The notes beneath the pieces are model-generated. The model was not told the DNA's origin, did not search any database, and was given only the letters and a program-made list of their open reading frames with translations. Source: an uncultured Prevotella sp. (GTDB lineage Bacteria > Bacteroidota > Bacteroidia > Bacteroidales > Bacteroidaceae). Taken from it: a DNA stretch of 9,464 bases. Position 1 is the first letter of the stretch. Each line of letters starts with the position of its first letter. Made by a program: the position numbers and the translations under genes. The stretch spans positions 1 through 9,464 of the forward strand of contig CAAFRM010000036.1 of NCBI GenBank assembly GCA_900765465.1, written 5' to 3'. Shown here in pieces: positions 6,708 through 9,464 of the stretch.

Positions 6708-6741
6708 TGAACTTTGAACTTTGAACTTTGAGCTTTGAACT
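6707..6741. repeat. 7-nt tandem repeat abutting the uvrA start codon
   Basis: Five head-to-tail heptamers, ttgaact on the plus strand (AGTTCAA on the coding strand), start at 6707, 6714, 6721, 6728 and 6735; the fourth has g for a. The array begins on the first base of the uvrA ATG and fills the whole ribosome-binding zone, so no Shine-Dalgarno sequence is present. Confidence 0.92.
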
Positions 6742-6761
6742 TTATGATTAGTGATCCTCTT

Positions 6762-7232
6762 TTACTCGTGATGATAAGGTTCACCTTTTATAATAGTACA
6801 TGCGCGGTAGAGCGCTTCTGTAAAGATGAGGCGTACCATCTGATGCGAGAAGGTCATCTTGGAAAGGGAGATCTTCTCGTTGGCGCGGTCATATACAGCC
6901 TGTGAGAAACCGTAGGGACCTCCGATGACAAACACGAGTCTTCTGGCTGTAGCCTGCTTGCGCTCTATCCATTTGGCAAACTCGATGCTTCGGAACTCCT
7001 GTCCGTGCTCATCCATCAGCACCACGGTATCGGAAGGCTGAATCAGTTTCAGAATCAGTTCACCCTCCCGTTCCTTCTGCTGCTGTTCGCTGAGACTCTT
7101 GGTGTTCTTGAGTTCTGGAATCGTTGTTATATTGAAGGGCATATAGTGGGTGATGCGCTCGGCATAATCCTTGATGCCCGCAATAAAATGCTTGTTTACG
7201 GTCTTGCCGACCAATATCAGTTCAGTTTTCAT
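6762..7232 (-). CDS. rlmH: RlmH, 23S rRNA (pseudouridine1915-N3)-methyltransferase
   Basis: A 156-residue SPOUT-class methyltransferase that uses S-adenosylmethionine to methylate N3 of pseudouridine 1915 in helix 69 of 23S rRNA on the assembled 70S ribosome. The length matches the family (about 155-160). Diagnostic parts are visible: N-terminal MKTELILVGKT (1-11), the cofactor-site loop FVIGGPYGF (101-109), and the knot-forming C terminus with SLSKMTFSHQMVRLIFTEAL (122-141) ending in GEPYHHE (150-156). The C-terminal PYHH is conserved in RlmH. The gene starts 39 nt after the DUF4491 stop and ends 54 nt before uvrA. Upstream of its ATG is a degenerate 7-nt periodic sequence rather than a Shine-Dalgarno site. 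Confidence 0.96.
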   Translation of the reverse strand: MKTELILVGKTVNKHFIAGIKDYAERITHYMPFNITTIPELKNTKSLSEQQQKEREGELILKLIQPSDTVVLMDEHGQEFRSIEFAKWIERKQATARRLVFVIGGPYGFSQAVYDRANEKISLSKMTFSHQMVRLIFTEALYRACTIIKGEPYHHE

Positions 7233-7242
7233 CTTCTAAATG

Positions 7243-7277
7243 GTAAGCTATAAACTATTAACTGTAAACGATTAACT
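7243..7277. repeat. Degenerate 7-nt periodic repeat upstream of rlmH
   Basis: Plus-strand heptamers gtaagct, ataaact, attaact, gtaaacg and attaact occupy 7243-7277 without spacer; the consensus is (a/g)tWaact. It fills nearly all of the gap between the DUF4491 stop (7272-7274, which it overlaps) and the rlmH start. Period and placement match the cleaner array before uvrA, although the heptamer sequence differs. Confidence 0.7.
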
Positions 7278-7583
7278 TTTATAGTATCCTTTCTTTTCCA
7301 GCTTCGGGTTCTTAGGGAACCATCCCTTCTCGCAGCGTTCTTTCTGTTCGAAGAGTTCCCCGATGCTCCAGAGACAGGAAGCACCCAGCACACCGAGAAG
7401 GGCAGAGAAGAGAACATTCGCAACCAGGAAGGCTGCACCCACGCTGATAATACCCGCAACCAGGAACACCCACCAGTAGCGGGTGCCCGTATAATACTCT
7501 ACCTTGATGACAATAGGGTGGAAGAGTCCTATTATTAAAAAGGTGGAAACGGCGATGATAACGCCCGTATAATATATTTCCAT
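7272..7583 (-). CDS. DUF4491 family membrane protein
   Basis: A 103-residue inner-membrane protein of unknown function. Hydrophobic segments lie at about residues 6-26, 37-55 and 54-74, the last two nearly continuous, giving two or three membrane helices. The pattern GLFHPIVIK (19-27) followed by EYYTGTRYWWVF (29-40) is what I recognise as DUF4491. A basic tail (EKGWFPKNPKLEKKGYYK) follows the last helix. It heads a minus-strand cluster with rlmH and uvrA; the link to rlmH looks positional, and I see no functional evidence. The ATG at 7583 is preceded by an A-rich stretch and no Shine-Dalgarno site. Confidence 0.82.
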   Translation of the reverse strand: MEIYYTGVIIAVSTFLIIGLFHPIVIKVEYYTGTRYWWVFLVAGIISVGAAFLVANVLFSALLGVLGASCLWSIGELFEQKERCEKGWFPKNPKLEKKGYYKS

Positions 7584-7618
7584 AAGCTTTTTTTTAATTA
7601 CTTTTTTGTTTCAATGTG

Positions 7619-7626
7619 CAAAAATA
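7619..7626 (-). promoter_or_regulatory. Candidate -7 element for the DUF4491-rlmH-uvrA cluster
   Basis: The minus strand reads TATTTTTG (complement of 7619-7626), fitting TAnnTTTG, about 35 nt before the DUF4491 start codon. No TTTG is seen at the expected -33 spacing, so this is a weaker call than the plus-strand promoter facing away from it. Confidence 0.45.
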
Positions 7627-7646
7627 CAAAAAAAACTCCAATCTTG

Positions 7647-7677
7647 TTTGGTTTCTCGAATATTTTATATATCTTTG
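7647..7677 (+). promoter_or_regulatory. Bacteroidota consensus promoter of the phospho-sugar mutase gene
   Basis: TTTG (7647-7650), exactly 19 nt, then TATCTTTG (7670-7677) match both halves of the Bacteroidota housekeeping promoter (TTTG-N19-TAnnTTTG). Transcription would start near 7684, leaving a leader of about 75 nt. The strong match fits the highly biased codon use of the gene behind it. Confidence 0.8.
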
Positions 7678-7695
7678 TACGCAAAAAGAGAAATA

Positions 7696-7716
7696 TTGTG
7701 CTGTTTTCGGGCACAA
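7696..7716 (+). other. Leader stem-loop of the phospho-sugar mutase mRNA
   Basis: TTGTGC (7696-7701) and GCACAA (7711-7716) are perfect 6-bp arms around a 9-nt loop (tgttttcgg). It lies just after the predicted transcription start and about 42 nt before the ATG. No U-run follows, so it is more likely a 5' stabilising structure than an attenuator; function is inference. Confidence 0.45.
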
Positions 7717-7758
7717 CCCTCTGATAGAATAATATTAATAACAAAATAGAATCAAACT

Positions 7759-9464
7759 ATGGCTAATAACGCAGAATTGATTAAGCAGTGTGAAGAAAGA
7801 GCACAGCAGTGGCTCACACCTGCTTTTGACGAAGAAACTCGTAACGAAGTAAAGGCAATGCTCGAGGCTGAGGATAAGTCAGCACTTGTAGATGCTTTCT
7901 ATCAGAACCTGGAGTTCGGTACTGGTGGTTTGCGCGGTATTATGGGCGCAGGTACCAACCGAATGAACAAATATATCGTTGGTATGGCTACACAGGGCTT
8001 TGCTAACTACATCCTCAAGGCTTTCCCAGGTGAGGAGAACCTTTCTGTTGTTGTAGGCCATGACTGCCGTAACAACTCTCGTCTCTTCGCAGAGACTGTT
8101 GCTGCCATCTTCTCAGCTAATGGTATCAAGGCTTATCTCTTCGAGAGCCTCCGCCCAACACCAGAGATTTCCTTCGCTATCCGCGAGCTCGGTGCCAAGG
8201 CTGGTGTCAACGTTACTGCTTCTCACAACCCTAAGGAGTACAACGGTTACAAGGCTTACTGGAGTGATGGTGCTCAGGTTCTGGCTCCACACGATACCGG
8301 TATCATCGAGGAGGTGAACAAGGTTACTATCGACCAGGTGAAGTTTGAGGCTAACTGGGATAAGATTCAGATCATCGGTGGTGAGATGGATTACGACTAC
8401 ATGACAGCCGTTCATTCTGCTATGATCGACCAGGATGTCATCAACCGTCAGAAAGACCTCAATATCGTTTACTCTGCTATGCATGGTACAGGTCGTGTCA
8501 TCGTTCCTCTCTGTCTGCGTTCTTGGGGCTTCCAGAACATCAATGTAGTTCCTGAGCAGATGGTTGTAGATGGCAACTTCCCTACAGTGGTTTCTCCTAA
8601 CCCAGAGAATGCTGAGGCTATGACTCTCGGTATGAAGCTCGGTACAAAGTTGAACGCTGACCTCGTAGTAGCTACTGACCCTGATGCTGACCGCCTCGCT
8701 ATTGTTTGCCGCGATGACAAGGGCGAGTGGATGATCATCAACGGTAACCAGACAGCCATGATGTTCTGCTACTATATCATCGAGAACAAGAAGAAGTTGG
8801 GTAAGTTGAAGCCAACAGACTTCCTCGTAAAGACCATCGTTACAACAGAGGTGATTGCTGAGATTGCCAAGAAGAACAACGTAGAGTTGCGCGACTGCTA
8901 CACCGGTTTCAAGTGGATTGCACGCGAGATTGCTATCTCTGAGGGCAAGCAGCAGTATATCGGTGGTGGTGAGGAGAGCTTCGGCTTCTTGCCATACGAT
9001 AAGGTTCGTGATAAGGATGCTCCTGCATCTATCTGCTTGATTTGCGAGATTGCTGCCTGGGCTAAGGATCAGGGCAAGACTCTCTATGATCTCCTGATGC
9101 AGATCTATGCAGAGTACGGCTTCAGCAAGGAGTTTACAGTGAATGTGGTTCGTCCTGGTAAGACTGGTGCTGACGAGATCAAGCAGATGATGGCAGACTT
9201 CCGTGCTAACCCTCCTAAGGAACTCGGTGGCAGCAAGGTGGTTACCTGGAAGAACTACCAGACATTGGAGACTAAGCACGCTGACGGCAGCGTAGAGAAG
9301 CTCGATATGCCTACAACAAGCAATGTACTCCAGTGGTTCTGCGATGACAATACCAAGGTAAGCGTTCGCCCTTCTGGTACAGAGCCTAAGATCAAGTTCT
9401 ATATTGAGGTAAAGGATCCTTCATTCAAGTGCGCTGGCTGCTACAACCGCTGCACAGCTGCTGC
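7759..9464 (+). CDS. Phospho-sugar mutase (phosphoglucomutase/phosphomannomutase), 3' end cut by window
   Basis: The first 568 codons of an alpha-D-phosphohexomutase that interconverts 1- and 6-phosphates of glucose or mannose, linking glycolysis to nucleotide-sugar, polysaccharide and glycogen synthesis in the cytosol. All four signature sites are present: the phosphoserine loop TASHNPKEYNGYK (153-165, S155 catalytic), the Mg2+ loop DPDADR (307-312), the sugar-binding loop GGGEES (402-407) and the phosphate-binding RPSGTEPKIKFYIEV (537-551). FGTGGLRG (53-60) is typical of the long (about 580 residue) branch, so perhaps 10-20 residues are missing. Substrate preference cannot be decided from motifs. 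Codon use is strongly biased (AAG, GAG, AAC, GGT/GCT), implying high expression, and differs from the minus-strand genes. The last visible residues, KCAGCYNRC, are unexpectedly cysteine-rich. It starts at the ATG at 7759, with no Shine-Dalgarno site, behind a consensus promoter. Confidence 0.95.
   Translation, partial: MANNAELIKQCEERAQQWLTPAFDEETRNEVKAMLEAEDKSALVDAFYQNLEFGTGGLRGIMGAGTNRMNKYIVGMATQGFANYILKAFPGEENLSVVVGHDCRNNSRLFAETVAAIFSANGIKAYLFESLRPTPEISFAIRELGAKAGVNVTASHNPKEYNGYKAYWSDGAQVLAPHDTGIIEEVNKVTIDQVKFEANWDKIQIIGGEMDYDYMTAVHSAMIDQDVINRQKDLNIVYSAMHGTGRVIVPLCLRSWGFQNINVVPEQMVVDGNFPTVVSPNPENAEAMTLGMKLGTKLNADLVVATDPDADRLAIVCRDDKGEWMIINGNQTAMMFCYYIIENKKKLGKLKPTDFLVKTIVTTEVIAEIAKKNNVELRDCYTGFKWIAREIAISEGKQQYIGGGEESFGFLPYDKVRDKDAPASICLICEIAAWAKDQGKTLYDLLMQIYAEYGFSKEFTVNVVRPGKTGADEIKQMMADFRANPPKELGGSKVVTWKNYQTLETKHADGSVEKLDMPTTSNVLQWFCDDNTKVSVRPSGTEPKIKFYIEVKDPSFKCAGCYNRCTAA

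Noticed and set aside
8113..9279. 388-codon open frame on the minus strand inside the phospho-sugar mutase gene
   Set aside because: It is fully antisense to a gene with all family motifs, and its length is explained by the strong codon bias of that gene. The translation shows no recognisable domain and is Leu/Thr/His-rich in the way reverse frames of biased genes are.

Overview
The window looks like ordinary chromosome from a Bacteroidales bacterium, most likely Prevotella/Segatella (copri-like). Four things point there: promoters of the Bacteroidota type (TTTG, about 19-20 nt, TAnnTTTG); few Shine-Dalgarno sites; a secreted M6 protease with the short 'FDLEGRK...KGHLYITN' tail common in Prevotella; and DUF4491, DUF1573 and EFR1-type genes typical of the group. 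Species-level placement is inference from memory of these families, not from a search.

Layout from left to right. The first 75 bases are the start of a minus-strand gene of the Rpn/PD-(D/E)XK 'putative transposase' nuclease family, with its own promoter and leader. Bases 76-546 hold no gene but carry two adjacent tandem arrays: three 22-nt units, then four 21-nt units that together fold into a 96-nt near-perfect palindrome. Bases 547-3736 hold three minus-strand genes, transcribed in the order DUF1573 periplasmic protein, EFR1-family flavodoxin/ferredoxin protein, M6 metalloprotease. Bases 3852-7583 hold a second minus-strand cluster: DUF4491 membrane protein, rlmH (23S rRNA methyltransferase), uvrA (nucleotide excision repair). 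From 7759 to the right edge a plus-strand phospho-sugar mutase runs off the window, lacking only its last residues. Bases 7584-7758 are a divergent promoter region.

The genes are mostly housekeeping (DNA repair, ribosome modification, sugar-phosphate metabolism) with one secreted protease and one redox protein. The DUF1573 and EFR1 genes are 7 nt apart and are surely co-transcribed; the protease may be read from the same transcript because no good promoter is visible in its 90-nt upstream gap.

I did not find a convincing undescribed multi-gene system. The most unusual material is non-coding: the composite 96-nt palindrome, and the recurrence of short tandem repeats placed directly against start codons (25-nt units before the protease, 7-nt units before uvrA and before rlmH). 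The protease repeat carries tiny ATG-ATT-CAG-TAA reading frames that copy the real start region. UvrA also lacks one of the two CxxC pairs of its first zinc site.
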